The translations under genes were made by a program, and so were the position numbers. From Barthelona sp. PAP020 (Eukaryota; Metamonada: BaSk clade), in the NCBI GenBank assembly GCA_040182905.1, contig JARQWU010000099.1, forward strand, positions 1-33,044: a DNA stretch of 33,044 nucleotides, read 5' to 3'. The notes below the pieces were generated by a model that had not been told where the DNA came from, did no database searches, and was given only the letters and a program-made list of their open reading frames with translations. The stretch's first letter is position 1. The number at the start of each line of letters is the position of its first letter. Shown piece by piece: positions 16,613 through 25,632 of this stretch.

Positions 16613-17308
16613 TCAGAAAACTTCATCATCAGAATTTTCGATATCGCCAACATTGATACCACCAACGTTTTCAAAATATTCCCCATCAACTTCTTCATCT
16701 TCATCCCCAGAATTATTCTCATATTCATCAATTATCTCCTGTTGAGCCTTTAAAATCTCGGTAGGTGTCTCACAGCCCTGATAAATAAGTAAATAATCTC
16801 CATTTAGCTTCAAAAAATTCTCACCCCACTTAAATTTGTTAAGAATCTTTATGGCATCAAATTCTTGTCCACAAATAAATAAACCAGCCGCTAATGCTTC
16901 AACACAGGATAATTTACAAGGTTTACCACAGTTAACTGGATTGGCTGCCAAGAGCCAAGGCAAAAGTCTGTGTTCCTTACATTTTAATTTCGAAACTGGC
17001 GTTTCTTCAATTCGATTCCAACTGCAATCAATAACACCCAAACCATACTTCTCTACTAAATCCTTATCTCCGTTACAAATAAGGTCAACGCCAATAGGAC
17101 TCAACACTACACCACCAAAACCATTTTTGATTGTCAATTCTTCTAACAAATGAAAATGAGACAAACGCTTACCGGTACATTTCTTTGGATCACAATGTTC
17201 AAAATCCCACATTATCAATCTTGTACTTAATTCATCATTTAAATGTGATTCTATATCAGAAACTTCAGATTCTGAATCACTTGAAAAATTTTCGTCACTT
17301 GCACTCAT
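16613..17308 (-). CDS. TSR3: TSR3, 18S rRNA aminocarboxypropyltransferase
   Basis: Transfers the 3-amino-3-carboxypropyl group from SAM to the hypermodified pseudouridine of 18S rRNA during late 40S maturation. The 231-residue protein has an acidic N-terminal tail (SSDSESEVSDIES), then the diagnostic WDFEHCDPKKCTGKRL (34-49), GGVVLSPIGVD, LGVIDCSWNRIEETP, RLLPWLLAANPVNCGKPCKLSCVEALAAGLFICG, and FKWGENFLKLN. All of these are near-identical to the family from yeast to human. A second acidic tail closes the protein, as in yeast Tsr3. The start is the ATG at 17308; the frame also contains an upstream TTG. It is divergent from the ALIX gene with about 185 bp between the starts, so the two may share a promoter region. 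Confidence 0.96.
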   Translation of the reverse strand: MSASDENFSSDSESEVSDIESHLNDELSTRLIMWDFEHCDPKKCTGKRLSHFHLLEELTIKNGFGGVVLSPIGVDLICNGDKDLVEKYGLGVIDCSWNRIEETPVSKLKCKEHRLLPWLLAANPVNCGKPCKLSCVEALAAGLFICGQEFDAIKILNKFKWGENFLKLNGDYLLIYQGCETPTEILKAQQEIIDEYENNSGDEDEEVDGEYFENVGGINVGDIENSDDEVF

Positions 17309-17494
17309 CACTTTAAAAAAAAAATAATCTGTATTAATGCCAAACAAAACTGATTGGCATCAATACATTTTTATTATTTGTACCCTTTATAAATGTATTT
17401 TGAAACAATCGAAAGAAATAAATGGAAAAATAAAAAGGAGTAGATTCCCAGGCAAGCTTGAAATGAAACATTGTATTTTTTTTTCACACTGAAA

Positions 17495-19666
17495 ATGTCT
17501 TCTTTTGTTGAATTACCATTAAAACATGCTGTTGATGTACCCAATTTTTTTAAAGGATTACAGGATGCATTAGATAGTTTCAAATCCTCCATTGGTGTGT
17601 CTTCTCATCAAATTTTTTCATCAAAACTTCCTGAATTGGAAAATTTACGTCGTTCCAGTATCAGTAATTTACCTGCAACTCAAGAAAAATTGGATGCCAT
17701 TCATCAATATTATTCTGTTCTTTTACACGTGGCAAAACATTTTGATGTTAATAATATTCAATTTAATTCTACTTGGAATTCTATATTTGAGCCTGGTCGT
17801 CAAATCAATTCCAATTTTTTTGTTTTTGAACAAGCTAATATTTTATTGCATTATATCATTGTTTTTTTCAATGTTATTGGTAAAAAGGTTCCTAATAACA
17901 ATGATGAAATGGAAAAGACTGCACTTATTGCTCTATTTAGAGACTATCATTTTATTTTAGATGCGATCAAACAACTTCGTGAAATCGTTTCTACTAATGT
18001 TTTTTTAAATATTTCTACTGATTTAAACGTTGAAACCTGTGTAATGTTAGAATATTTGACCAAGGTTCAGATCGTTGTTGTATACAGTAAGATACATCCC
18101 GAAGATGCAGTTGGTGGAAGATACACTCAGTTGAGCTTATTGACAAAAGCTGGTAGTGCTATGCTAAAAATAGGTGTTCAATATTCAAACAGTCCTATGT
18201 ACCATTATCTTAATTATATCATTGGCATGACTTTATATTCTGAAGGTATTTTGTACATGAATCATTCGTACAAGGCGATTTCCAGTGATAATTTTGATAT
18301 TGCTAACTTGTGTGTGAAAAGATCTGGATATTTGGTTGATCAAATGGTGAAATATGCAAATTTATGTGCAGAAGCCACTTCTAATTTGTTTGGAACATTT
18401 GTTGAACGAGCAATGGCCTTGAATTCAAAACTCAGTGAATTGACAAAGGAATTGAAGGCAAAAGAAGAAGCCTGGACTATCAAGCCCAAACCAAGTACTG
18501 TAATGTCTACCGATTTAGGAATTGAAGAAATTTCTCCATTTGGAGAAAAAAAATTAGAGTTTGCTGAAGTGAATATTTTCAAAGGTTTGCAAGATCCTAA
18601 AGCTATTCAATGGAGAGATCAAATGATGCAAAGAGGAAGTTTGATTATTGAGGAAAGCTCAAAGAAGTATTCTGAAATCATTCAAGAGATCACGCAATAC
18701 TTTAGTGAGAGAGGTTTACCTTCCAGTGTCAGTGGAAAATTGACTAAGATGGCATTACCTGCTGATCTGATCAGTCTTTGTGATGAAATTGGCAGTGCTA
18801 ATGTTTTAAAGTTGATATCTGAAACAGATATTGTGCGTGACCAAACAATGGTTGAAGTTACGGACTTATCTCGAGTAATTAACGAAGGTGTTATTCAAGG
18901 ACAGACTGTGATTCAATTTGCTCACAATCCCATGTTCCAACCTTTACTTCAGGAGACCAACAAATACCCAATGTGGCAGGGAGAAGTTCAATCCATTCAA
19001 ATGAAGACGAATCAAGCATTCAATGCAGATTCAATCAACAGAGAACAATATTCAAAACTGGCTTCTTTGCATCAAGATTTGCAAAATTCAGTCGACCAAA
19101 TGTTGGCTAATATCAAAGTCAAAAATGAGATTCCTACCGCTGCAGAACATTTAGTTTCTCAAGTATTGACTGGATGTGAAGAAATCACAAAGAGTCTTGA
19201 TGATGGAAAGAGAACATTCGAGACTGTTTTATTGCAATCTAATAATCAATTGAATGAATTTGTTAAGGCTAATATGAATGGAGATAGAAACGCTGACTTG
19301 CCTGTCTTAGCTTGTGTTGATTATTTGGAGAACTGGAAGAACTCTATTGACATGAATTTCGAACCTTTGAAAACACATTACAACTCTTTGATTAGCTCTT
19401 TTTCTGGATTTACTGAACAAACATCTCAAGCCAGGATCAATGAATCTTTGGGTCATCTGAGAACTGATTTGCAACAATTAGGTCACCTTGTTAGTGAATT
19501 GAAAGTTGGTTTTAACTTTTGGTCAACCATCTTAAAGAGAGCACAAGATTTGAGATGTCAAGTCACCCAAACAAATGCAACAATTGCTCAACAGATTGGC
19601 AATATGCAACAAGTTGTTTCTACATTTGGCAATCAACCCAACGTGCCTGGTTTCTATCCTCAATAG
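17495..19666 (+). CDS. ALIX/Bro1-type ESCRT-associated protein
   Basis: A 723-residue cytosolic protein. The N-terminal ~365 residues have the Bro1-domain layout: SSFVELPLKHAVDVPNFFKGLQDALDSFKSS, LENLRRSSISNLPATQEKLDAIHQYYSVL, a helical solenoid, and YLTKVQIVVVYSK. Then KLEFAEVNIFKGLQDPKAIQWRDQM enters a coiled V-domain (to about residue 715). The Bro1 domain binds ESCRT-III Snf7/CHMP4 and the V-domain binds YPxL peptides, in endosomal sorting, membrane repair and cytokinesis. The long proline-rich tail of animal ALIX is absent; the protein ends NVPGFYPQ. ATG at 17495, ten bases after a T-run followed by CACACT. A Bro1/HD-PTP-like paralogue is the main alternative. Confidence 0.86.
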   Translation: MSSFVELPLKHAVDVPNFFKGLQDALDSFKSSIGVSSHQIFSSKLPELENLRRSSISNLPATQEKLDAIHQYYSVLLHVAKHFDVNNIQFNSTWNSIFEPGRQINSNFFVFEQANILLHYIIVFFNVIGKKVPNNNDEMEKTALIALFRDYHFILDAIKQLREIVSTNVFLNISTDLNVETCVMLEYLTKVQIVVVYSKIHPEDAVGGRYTQLSLLTKAGSAMLKIGVQYSNSPMYHYLNYIIGMTLYSEGILYMNHSYKAISSDNFDIANLCVKRSGYLVDQMVKYANLCAEATSNLFGTFVERAMALNSKLSELTKELKAKEEAWTIKPKPSTVMSTDLGIEEISPFGEKKLEFAEVNIFKGLQDPKAIQWRDQMMQRGSLIIEESSKKYSEIIQEITQYFSERGLPSSVSGKLTKMALPADLISLCDEIGSANVLKLISETDIVRDQTMVEVTDLSRVINEGVIQGQTVIQFAHNPMFQPLLQETNKYPMWQGEVQSIQMKTNQAFNADSINREQYSKLASLHQDLQNSVDQMLANIKVKNEIPTAAEHLVSQVLTGCEEITKSLDDGKRTFETVLLQSNNQLNEFVKANMNGDRNADLPVLACVDYLENWKNSIDMNFEPLKTHYNSLISSFSGFTEQTSQARINESLGHLRTDLQQLGHLVSELKVGFNFWSTILKRAQDLRCQVTQTNATIAQQIGNMQQVVSTFGNQPNVPGFYPQ

Positions 19667-20129
19667 ATATGAAATCAAGTCAATCAAGATTTATCACTTT
19701 TTTTGTATGTGTAAATAAATATATGTGTTTCAAATGATTTTTTGTTTTTCCTTCCAAAGAATCAGTCTTGAATTCCAAACCAAGAGAGTGGATTCGGTAA
19801 GCTTTCTTAGAGAATAATTGGGGAGAGACCCAAGTTTCTTGATTTATTGACATGACAACTTCTCTTCCGTTAATTCATTCAATCATAATGGGCTTGCAGA
19901 GTAGTCATTGGTTTTATGTGGAGTTTTGGTGTGTGAAGCTTTGTTTAAGATTTAGAGAATATTCAAAGGAGAAATTTCTTTGAATGGCAAATTGATTCAA
20001 GAGAGAAAATTTCAAGGAGCTCTTACTCAAAGTCTGTTAGTGTGAAAACCATTGGGAGACAGTGGAAAAAAAAAAAAGAAAAACCAATAACTGTATATAA
20101 ACAACTGATTTATTATTCTATGCTGAGTG
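19667..20129. other. Convergent intergenic spacer
   Basis: About 460 bp between the 3' ends of the ALIX gene and the large coiled-coil gene. It contains AATAAATA just after the ALIX stop and a poly-A run near 20066. It is somewhat less AT-rich than other spacers, but no RNA gene, repeat partner or coding frame is evident. Confidence 0.45.
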
Positions 20130-21890
20130 TTAAAGTTCTTTGCCTTCATCAATATCAAGAAGGAAATCGTAAGCATCATGAAAGGTGTCGATTGAAAGCT
20201 CCAAAGTTTCAACAAGAGTTTCATAAAGGTCAATTGAGGGATTTTCCAAGAATTGATGTAAAGCGGTAAGAGAAACTTGATAATTGTACAAATCTATGGG
20301 TATTTTAGACATTTGTGGAATGACAATCTGTGGTTTTTCAATTTCTATGGGATTTTTAGGTTGAGCTTCAAGTGTTGAATCTGCATATAAGTTATTTGTC
20401 TGAAGATTCTTAATCTTAGCTCTAAAAGTTCTAGTTGTAACATCAGAATAAAGCATAATTAGTTCACTCATAAGATTAAACAGTCTTTTAACTGGCCTTC
20501 TGTTGACATGACTAAGCTTCCGCAAAATAGGTTGCAATTCACTTTGACTGAGTCGATCAAAATCCAAAGTATTGCGATATCCTTCAAGAAACTCCAAGAG
20601 AGCTGTTGAGCAATCTTCCTTTGGAACTTCAAAATCTATTTTCGCTATTTTCTTCACATGTTTCTTCGAACTTCTCAACAGAGGATTTAAATTCATGCTG
20701 ATGAAAAATAAAGGATCCAACACCTCAAGGATGTTATCATGAACCTTTTCAAGATTATTTTCCACGATTGAATCTTTCAAATCAATCAATTGCTTTTGCA
20801 AAGCATCAAAGTCACAATAGTTTGTCAATGACTCAATGTCACTTTGCAGGAGATCATCAATGCTACGATTAGAAATAGGACAAATAAATTCCTTTTTCGG
20901 AATATCAACAATATTTCCTGATGATAAATATCGCTCAAGTAATTCAATATCCACAGCTTCTTCATTGAATTTTGCAGTGTTGACCATTTCAATCATCTTT
21001 TGATGTGAATTGGCCAATTGAACATTTTTCTTACGTAAATAGATATTCTCTTGTGCCAATTGAATATTCTGACTTCTGAGCAAAGAAACTTCGCCTTTTG
21101 TGTATGGTTTCTTCAGTGTTTCAAACATTTCTCGCAATTTTTCATTTTCTTTTCTTAACTCATCCATTTCTGCATTATCAACAGTCATTTCAATATCATA
21201 ATTTGCTTTTGCAGATCTTCTTGAAGCAGAACTGGAATTAGTGCTTGATAAGTTTGATTTATTCGTTTTGCTACCCATCGAATCACTTCGAGCTTCAAAA
21301 TCAAAATTAACACCCCTGTTATCCTTTTGTACATTACCACTTGGCTTATTTCGCACCGTTTTTGCTTGCTCCTGTTTTTGTTTATTTTGCTGAGACTGGG
21401 GCCTTCCATAAGCTCCAAAATCATCATTATCTTCTTCTTCCTTCTTTTGTTGTTGTTGGCTATTTGAACTCTCTTTAATCATCTCAGGAATCAACTCAGG
21501 ATGAGCAGTCTCAATATGGTCCAAAATTTTGTGTATGAGGGAATAATTTGCAGGATTTTTGGTAATCAATTTATCGGTCTTTGGAATGTCTTCAATTTCA
21601 ATTTGTTCACATAAATCACCAACTTCATTTAAGAATACACGTTTGTATTGTTCCGCTGCCTGTTGTCTTTGTTGAGCTGAATATTGATACTTCATTTCTA
21701 ATATTTTTTCTCTAGAACGTTGATTCATGATAGAATCGAGTTTTTTATTTCCTAAAACACTGAATAAATTTGAATATATCAATTCTTTTTCTTCAAAATT
21801 TAATTCAACAAATCTATTGCTTGGTAAAGATTTTAAATTTCGTACATAATTGACTAATCGTTTGTGTAATTGCAATACAGTAGTGGACAT
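20130..21890 (-). CDS. Large coiled-coil protein of unknown function
   Basis: A 586-residue protein that I do not recognise. The N-terminal ~125 residues are helical (LQLHKRLVNYVRNLKSLPSNRF, MKYQYSAQQRQQAAEQYKRVFLNEVGDLCEQI). Residues ~120-235 are Q-, N- and S-rich low complexity. Residues ~240-310 are a leucine-zipper-like coiled coil (DELRKENEKLREMFETL, LRSQNIQLAQENIYLRKKNVQLANS). The C-terminal ~270 residues are helical, with KHVKKIAKIDFEVP and KLSHVNRRPVKRLFNLMSELIML. The layout resembles centrosomal or axonemal scaffold proteins, but no specific family is supported. The start is the ATG at 21890, which follows a poly-T run on the coding strand. Confidence 0.7.
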   Translation of the reverse strand: MSTTVLQLHKRLVNYVRNLKSLPSNRFVELNFEEKELIYSNLFSVLGNKKLDSIMNQRSREKILEMKYQYSAQQRQQAAEQYKRVFLNEVGDLCEQIEIEDIPKTDKLITKNPANYSLIHKILDHIETAHPELIPEMIKESSNSQQQQKKEEEDNDDFGAYGRPQSQQNKQKQEQAKTVRNKPSGNVQKDNRGVNFDFEARSDSMGSKTNKSNLSSTNSSSASRRSAKANYDIEMTVDNAEMDELRKENEKLREMFETLKKPYTKGEVSLLRSQNIQLAQENIYLRKKNVQLANSHQKMIEMVNTAKFNEEAVDIELLERYLSSGNIVDIPKKEFICPISNRSIDDLLQSDIESLTNYCDFDALQKQLIDLKDSIVENNLEKVHDNILEVLDPLFFISMNLNPLLRSSKKHVKKIAKIDFEVPKEDCSTALLEFLEGYRNTLDFDRLSQSELQPILRKLSHVNRRPVKRLFNLMSELIMLYSDVTTRTFRAKIKNLQTNNLYADSTLEAQPKNPIEIEKPQIVIPQMSKIPIDLYNYQVSLTALHQFLENPSIDLYETLVETLELSIDTFHDAYDFLLDIDEGKEL

Positions 21891-22270
21891 TGATATTTGT
21901 AAGAAAGATTCGTCAAAAATTATTCTTTCAAAAAAAAATTTTGCCCTTTTCTTTTCCAATATTTTTATTCAAATTCGTTATCAAGTTATTAAGTTTTATG
22001 ATGATTATATTATTGTATTTATCTTTTGTTCTTTTCAATCATTGAAAAGTATTTCAAATTGGGATATTTAACTTCTATTTTGGTGGTAAACAGTGAAAAT
22101 TCTATTTCTATTTACATTTTGCTAATTCTTTTGAAAATTGAATCATATTTCAGTAAAACATCTTTTTTTTTTTTTTGGAAAATAATTCTTTAATGAATTG
22201 TTTTCATTACTAATGTTAGCAATCTTTGAATATTTTATTGAATAATTTCATTGTAGATTAAGGATTGAAA
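21891..22270. other. Divergent intergenic region
   Basis: About 380 bp between a minus-strand and a plus-strand gene, so it should hold both promoters. It contains a long T-run around 22165 and AT-rich DNA. No further gene is seen. Confidence 0.45.
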
Positions 22271-22354
22271 ATGTCAAAAGGGTCTACAGTTATTTTAAGT
22301 GCATTTATTTTAACAGTTGGTGGTTTGATTACATTTTTGAGTTTAATTAAGTAA
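22271..22354 (+). CDS. 27-residue membrane micropeptide overlapping the next start (TAATG)
   Basis: ATG at 22271 encodes MSKGSTVILSAFILTVGGLI and seven more residues: a short polar N-terminus and one clean hydrophobic segment (about residues 7-24) ending in lysine. Its TAA shares its last A with the ATG of the flavin-reductase-like gene. It could be a real tail-anchored mini-subunit (size class of OST4 or TOM5-7, though I see no family match), an upstream ORF that tunes the next gene, or chance. The amphipathic order of residues makes it look more protein-like than random AT-rich DNA, but this is weak evidence. Confidence 0.4.
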   Translation: MSKGSTVILSAFILTVGGLITFLSLIK

Positions 22355-22926
22355 TGAGTCTCGTCAAAAAGAAAATTGAGGATATTATCTTTCAAACACT
22401 AAATCATGGCCCAACAGTCATGGTTTCTTCTATTGATAATGAAGGAAATCCAGATGCATGTGCTGTTTCATGGTATACTTTTGTTACCAATAATCCTCCA
22501 AGAGTTAGTATTGTTCTTGCAAAAAGCCATGAAGATTATCATAATATCAAGATGTTTGATGGAAAATGTGTAATCAATGTAGTTGACTCATCTATGATTG
22601 ATGCAATGTGGTACACTGGTTGTCATAGTGCAAGAGATACCGGAGATAAGGCAGAATCATCTGGACATGAATTTGATTGGGCTGACAGTTTATCTAAAGA
22701 TGAAGTTTGGCCTAAATGGGTTGACCAAGCAGTTGGACATTTGGAATGCAAACTTGATAGTGAAATGGAATACAGTGGAATGAGCGTTATGATTTTTAAC
22801 GTGATAAACTGCTATGTTCGAAGTGATATGTGGTCTGACACTGACGGTTGGGTGACAGGAAGTTTTCCTCATCATTTTGGTTGTGGTCGTTGGGGCAAAA
22901 CAGAAGCTTCTGAAGCAGAAATCTAA
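22354..22926 (+). CDS. Flavin reductase-like (FMN-binding split barrel) protein
   Basis: A 190-residue protein. The opening GPTVMVSSIDNEGNPDACAVSWYTFVTNNPPRVSIVLAKS is the characteristic first half of the flavin-reductase-like family (DIM6/NTAB, FMN-binding split barrel). It is followed by NIKMFDGKCVINVVDSSM and, later, VGHLECKLDSEMEYSG. Family members bind FMN as dimers and reduce flavins or small substrates; many anaerobic bacteria and protists carry them, and the natural substrate here is unknown. The C-terminal WSDTDGWVTGSFPHHFGCGRWGKT is compatible with the flavin-side end. The ATG overlaps the micropeptide stop by one base. Confidence 0.83.
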   Translation: MSLVKKKIEDIIFQTLNHGPTVMVSSIDNEGNPDACAVSWYTFVTNNPPRVSIVLAKSHEDYHNIKMFDGKCVINVVDSSMIDAMWYTGCHSARDTGDKAESSGHEFDWADSLSKDEVWPKWVDQAVGHLECKLDSEMEYSGMSVMIFNVINCYVRSDMWSDTDGWVTGSFPHHFGCGRWGKTEASEAEI

Positions 22927-23318
22927 TCTGCCTTTATATTATCAGATATTTGCATTTTGATTGAACAAAAACAGATAAATGACCAATTTAAAACCGTTTT
23001 GGTTCTTTTTTGAATGAATGCATGATAAATCTAAATCTATCTTCCTCTAGTTTGAAGAATCTATAAAAGAGCTTTGTACTTTTTTTTCTTTTGACAAATT
23101 TCTCTTCATATAATATTAAAGAAGAGATGGAAAATGAATTCATTGAAATTTTCTGTTTACATCATGCATCCAAAACTTTTAACACAAATCAGTTGAAAAA
23201 ATTGCAAACTTTTCGTGCAGGCAAAAAAAAATTAAAAAATTGTAAAATTTTATCAAATATTTGAAAAACATCACACACTTACAAACAAAATTGGTTACTT
23301 AAAAAAAACAATGGCATC
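22927..23318. other. Convergent intergenic spacer
   Basis: About 390 bp, AT-rich, between converging genes. It includes several A-runs near the 3' end of the Bfr1-like gene. No gene or repeat partner is found in the window. Confidence 0.45.
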
Positions 23319-24848
23319 TTAAACATCAGGTTCAACCTCATTCTCAGTTTGAACACTTTGTTGAGGTTCAAGTTCATTAACTTCAGTCTTTACCTTGTCT
23401 TTGGGGTTTTTGAACTTTTTGTTCTGTTGTCTTTTCAAAGCTCTTTCCTTTTTTCTATTTTCAACGGATTTTTGATGATCTTGAATAAGCTTTTCAGTTT
23501 GTTCTTCAAATTCTGCTTCAATTTTTGCAATTCTTTCCTCCAATGATTGCTTATACTTCAAGTGCTTTTCAGCAATTTCAGCTTTCTTTGCCTCAAGTTG
23601 GGTGACACGCTTTTGTCTTCTTTCTTCAAAAGTGGCAATCAAACCATCTTTTCTCTTGTTTAAGAGAATGAGAGTTTCCCTCAATTGAGCTTTTTGTTGA
23701 GGAATAAAGATATTGAAATGATTCAAAACATCAATATAATATTCATCAAGAGTGATTTGATCAGGATCAATATATTGAGCAACAACTTTCTTTGCTTCTC
23801 TGGCCAATTTTCTCTTTTGTTTCTTTCCAACATTTCTAGGTGCTTGAGCCTTCTTTTCAGTAATCACATTAAGCTTATTCTGGTTGTTTGAAACAGAATC
23901 TTCTGTAGAATTTCGAGTTGGTTGAGTATTTCTCGTCATTTGAATCTTACGAGTCAACATTTGATTCAGATAGGCAATGCAACTTTCAATAGATTGCAAA
24001 TCTTCATCCATGAATGAGGAAGAATTCAATTTTGCCTCTTCTCTAGCAACATACTCCAAATCTTTTTTGACAATTTCTTCATGATTATTTCTTAATTTAT
24101 CTAACCCACGGTTGTGATTCTCTCTGCGATCTTCTAAATAACCATAGAATTTCTTCTCATTCCATTCATCGAGCAATGCTGAATAATCTTCATTGATTTT
24201 TCTTTTCATCTTGTATAATTCAGAAATCTCATTTCCAATACCATCAGCTTGCTCATAAATGCTTTTAAATTCATTTGAATCTTCAGGTTGTAACTCATCT
24301 TTTAAAGCCTTTAATTGCTTCAATTCATCATACTTTTGATTCAAATCAAGATTAACTTCAGTCAAAATACCAAATAAATTAATTAAGGGATCAAGTTTTG
24401 TTAAACTGTGAATTTTATTGGATAATTCACTACGTTCCTTATGGTCCAACTTATCAGATATCAATCTGTCATTCAATCTTTTTTTATAAGCCTCAATTTT
24501 TTCAATAGCAGAAGGATTAGCTGGATCAATATTATTGGGCAAACTTTTTAAAAGTCCTCTAATAGAAGATTGATAATCTTCAATTTTTTGAGATGTCTTT
24601 TCCTTATTCTCTTTCAAATCATTAATTTCATCCCACTTTTTGCGATAATTGGTGGAAACATCAATAAATTGTTGTCTTTGATTGCTAAATGAACTTTTTT
24701 TAGATTCCAATGCCGAAAAAAGCTCTTCTCTTTTTTTTGTCAAAGCTTGAATCTGGGCATCACAGTTTTTGATTTGTGAATCCCTCAATTCATTGGAAGG
24801 TCTTGGAAACCTAACATCTAATGATACTTTGCCTGAAGTCTTGCTCAT
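23319..24848 (-). CDS. Bfr1-like coiled-coil protein
   Basis: A 509-residue, highly charged, almost entirely coiled-coil protein. The start VSLDVRFPRPSNELRDSQIKNCDAQIQALTKKREELFSAL and the pattern EKIEAYKKRLNDRLISDKLDHKERSELSNKIHSL resemble Bfr1-type proteins (RNA- and ribosome-associated, at the ER in yeast), which have a conserved sequence of this shape mid-protein. Later parts are a basic QKRKLAREAKKV stretch, LNKRKDGLIATFEERRQKR and a lysine-rich, acidic-ended tail. The in-frame ATG at 24890 would add 14 hydrophobic residues; I prefer the ATG at 24848, which follows a T-run. The assignment rests on pattern memory; a generic coiled-coil protein is the alternative. Confidence 0.6.
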   Translation of the reverse strand: MSKTSGKVSLDVRFPRPSNELRDSQIKNCDAQIQALTKKREELFSALESKKSSFSNQRQQFIDVSTNYRKKWDEINDLKENKEKTSQKIEDYQSSIRGLLKSLPNNIDPANPSAIEKIEAYKKRLNDRLISDKLDHKERSELSNKIHSLTKLDPLINLFGILTEVNLDLNQKYDELKQLKALKDELQPEDSNEFKSIYEQADGIGNEISELYKMKRKINEDYSALLDEWNEKKFYGYLEDRRENHNRGLDKLRNNHEEIVKKDLEYVAREEAKLNSSSFMDEDLQSIESCIAYLNQMLTRKIQMTRNTQPTRNSTEDSVSNNQNKLNVITEKKAQAPRNVGKKQKRKLAREAKKVVAQYIDPDQITLDEYYIDVLNHFNIFIPQQKAQLRETLILLNKRKDGLIATFEERRQKRVTQLEAKKAEIAEKHLKYKQSLEERIAKIEAEFEEQTEKLIQDHQKSVENRKKERALKRQQNKKFKNPKDKVKTEVNELEPQQSVQTENEVEPDV

Positions 24849-25060
24849 TTTCTTGTCTTGAAAAAGTAAAAAAAAATAAAATTTTTTCATTTAATTTATT
24901 AAGGATTTTCATTGATTTCTTGTTTTATTCCCCTTTGAAAATAATTATCAATCAATGTTGAGTTTAATTAAACCGAAATTTGACCTTCCGTTTTTTTTTT
25001 TTTTTTGTAAAAATTTGAAAAAATGTAATATGCTGTATTTATTTATAAAACGACTAAAGA

Positions 25061-25441
25061 CTACGAAAAAACGGATGAATTTTCATCATCAGAATCACTT
25101 TCATCACTGTAATTATACAGGAGATTTCCATCATTTTCTTGGGAAGGAACCGAAAGTATTGTACCATTAGGTAATTTCAACGAATTTAAATCTTCAAAAT
25201 TATTATTTTCATTCGATAAAATTTCAAAGAGACCAGGATATACATCAATATTTATATAATTATCTTCATTAGTTAATATTTCACAATTTATTGAATCCAA
25301 ATCTCCACTTTGTTCCAGTTTTTTCTGTTCTTCAATAACTGAAGCAACAGATTTCAAAAAATCATCTGCAACAGACACAAATTGAGAGGGTTTAAATTCC
25401 AATGATGGATAAATATCTTGAATTTCATCGTTATCTGACAT
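25061..25441 (-). CDS. Small acidic protein of unknown function
   Basis: A 126-residue, strongly acidic protein ending SDESDSDDENSSVFS. The middle (FVSVADDFLKSVASVIEEQKKLEQ) could form one helix; the rest looks disordered, with short hydrophobic islands (INIDVYPGLFEIL, LKLPNGTILSVPS). No domain is recognised. ATG at 25441. It is divergent from the Tpt1 gene, with about 190 bp between starts. Confidence 0.6.
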   Translation of the reverse strand: MSDNDEIQDIYPSLEFKPSQFVSVADDFLKSVASVIEEQKKLEQSGDLDSINCEILTNEDNYINIDVYPGLFEILSNENNNFEDLNSLKLPNGTILSVPSQENDGNLLYNYSDESDSDDENSSVFS

Positions 25442-25632
25442 TAGAAACAAAAAAGAAAAACTTTAAAACAATTTTGTTCTTCTATAAACACATTGTTTTT
25501 CTCAGAAAGAACCAATTTTGAATTCCCTGCCCTAAAAAATACTTCACAATTGCTGCAAGCAATAGAAAAATTGTCAATTATTAAAGCAAACCAGTCATTT
25601 TTCAATTATCTTTTTATTTCATTTTTTACCTA

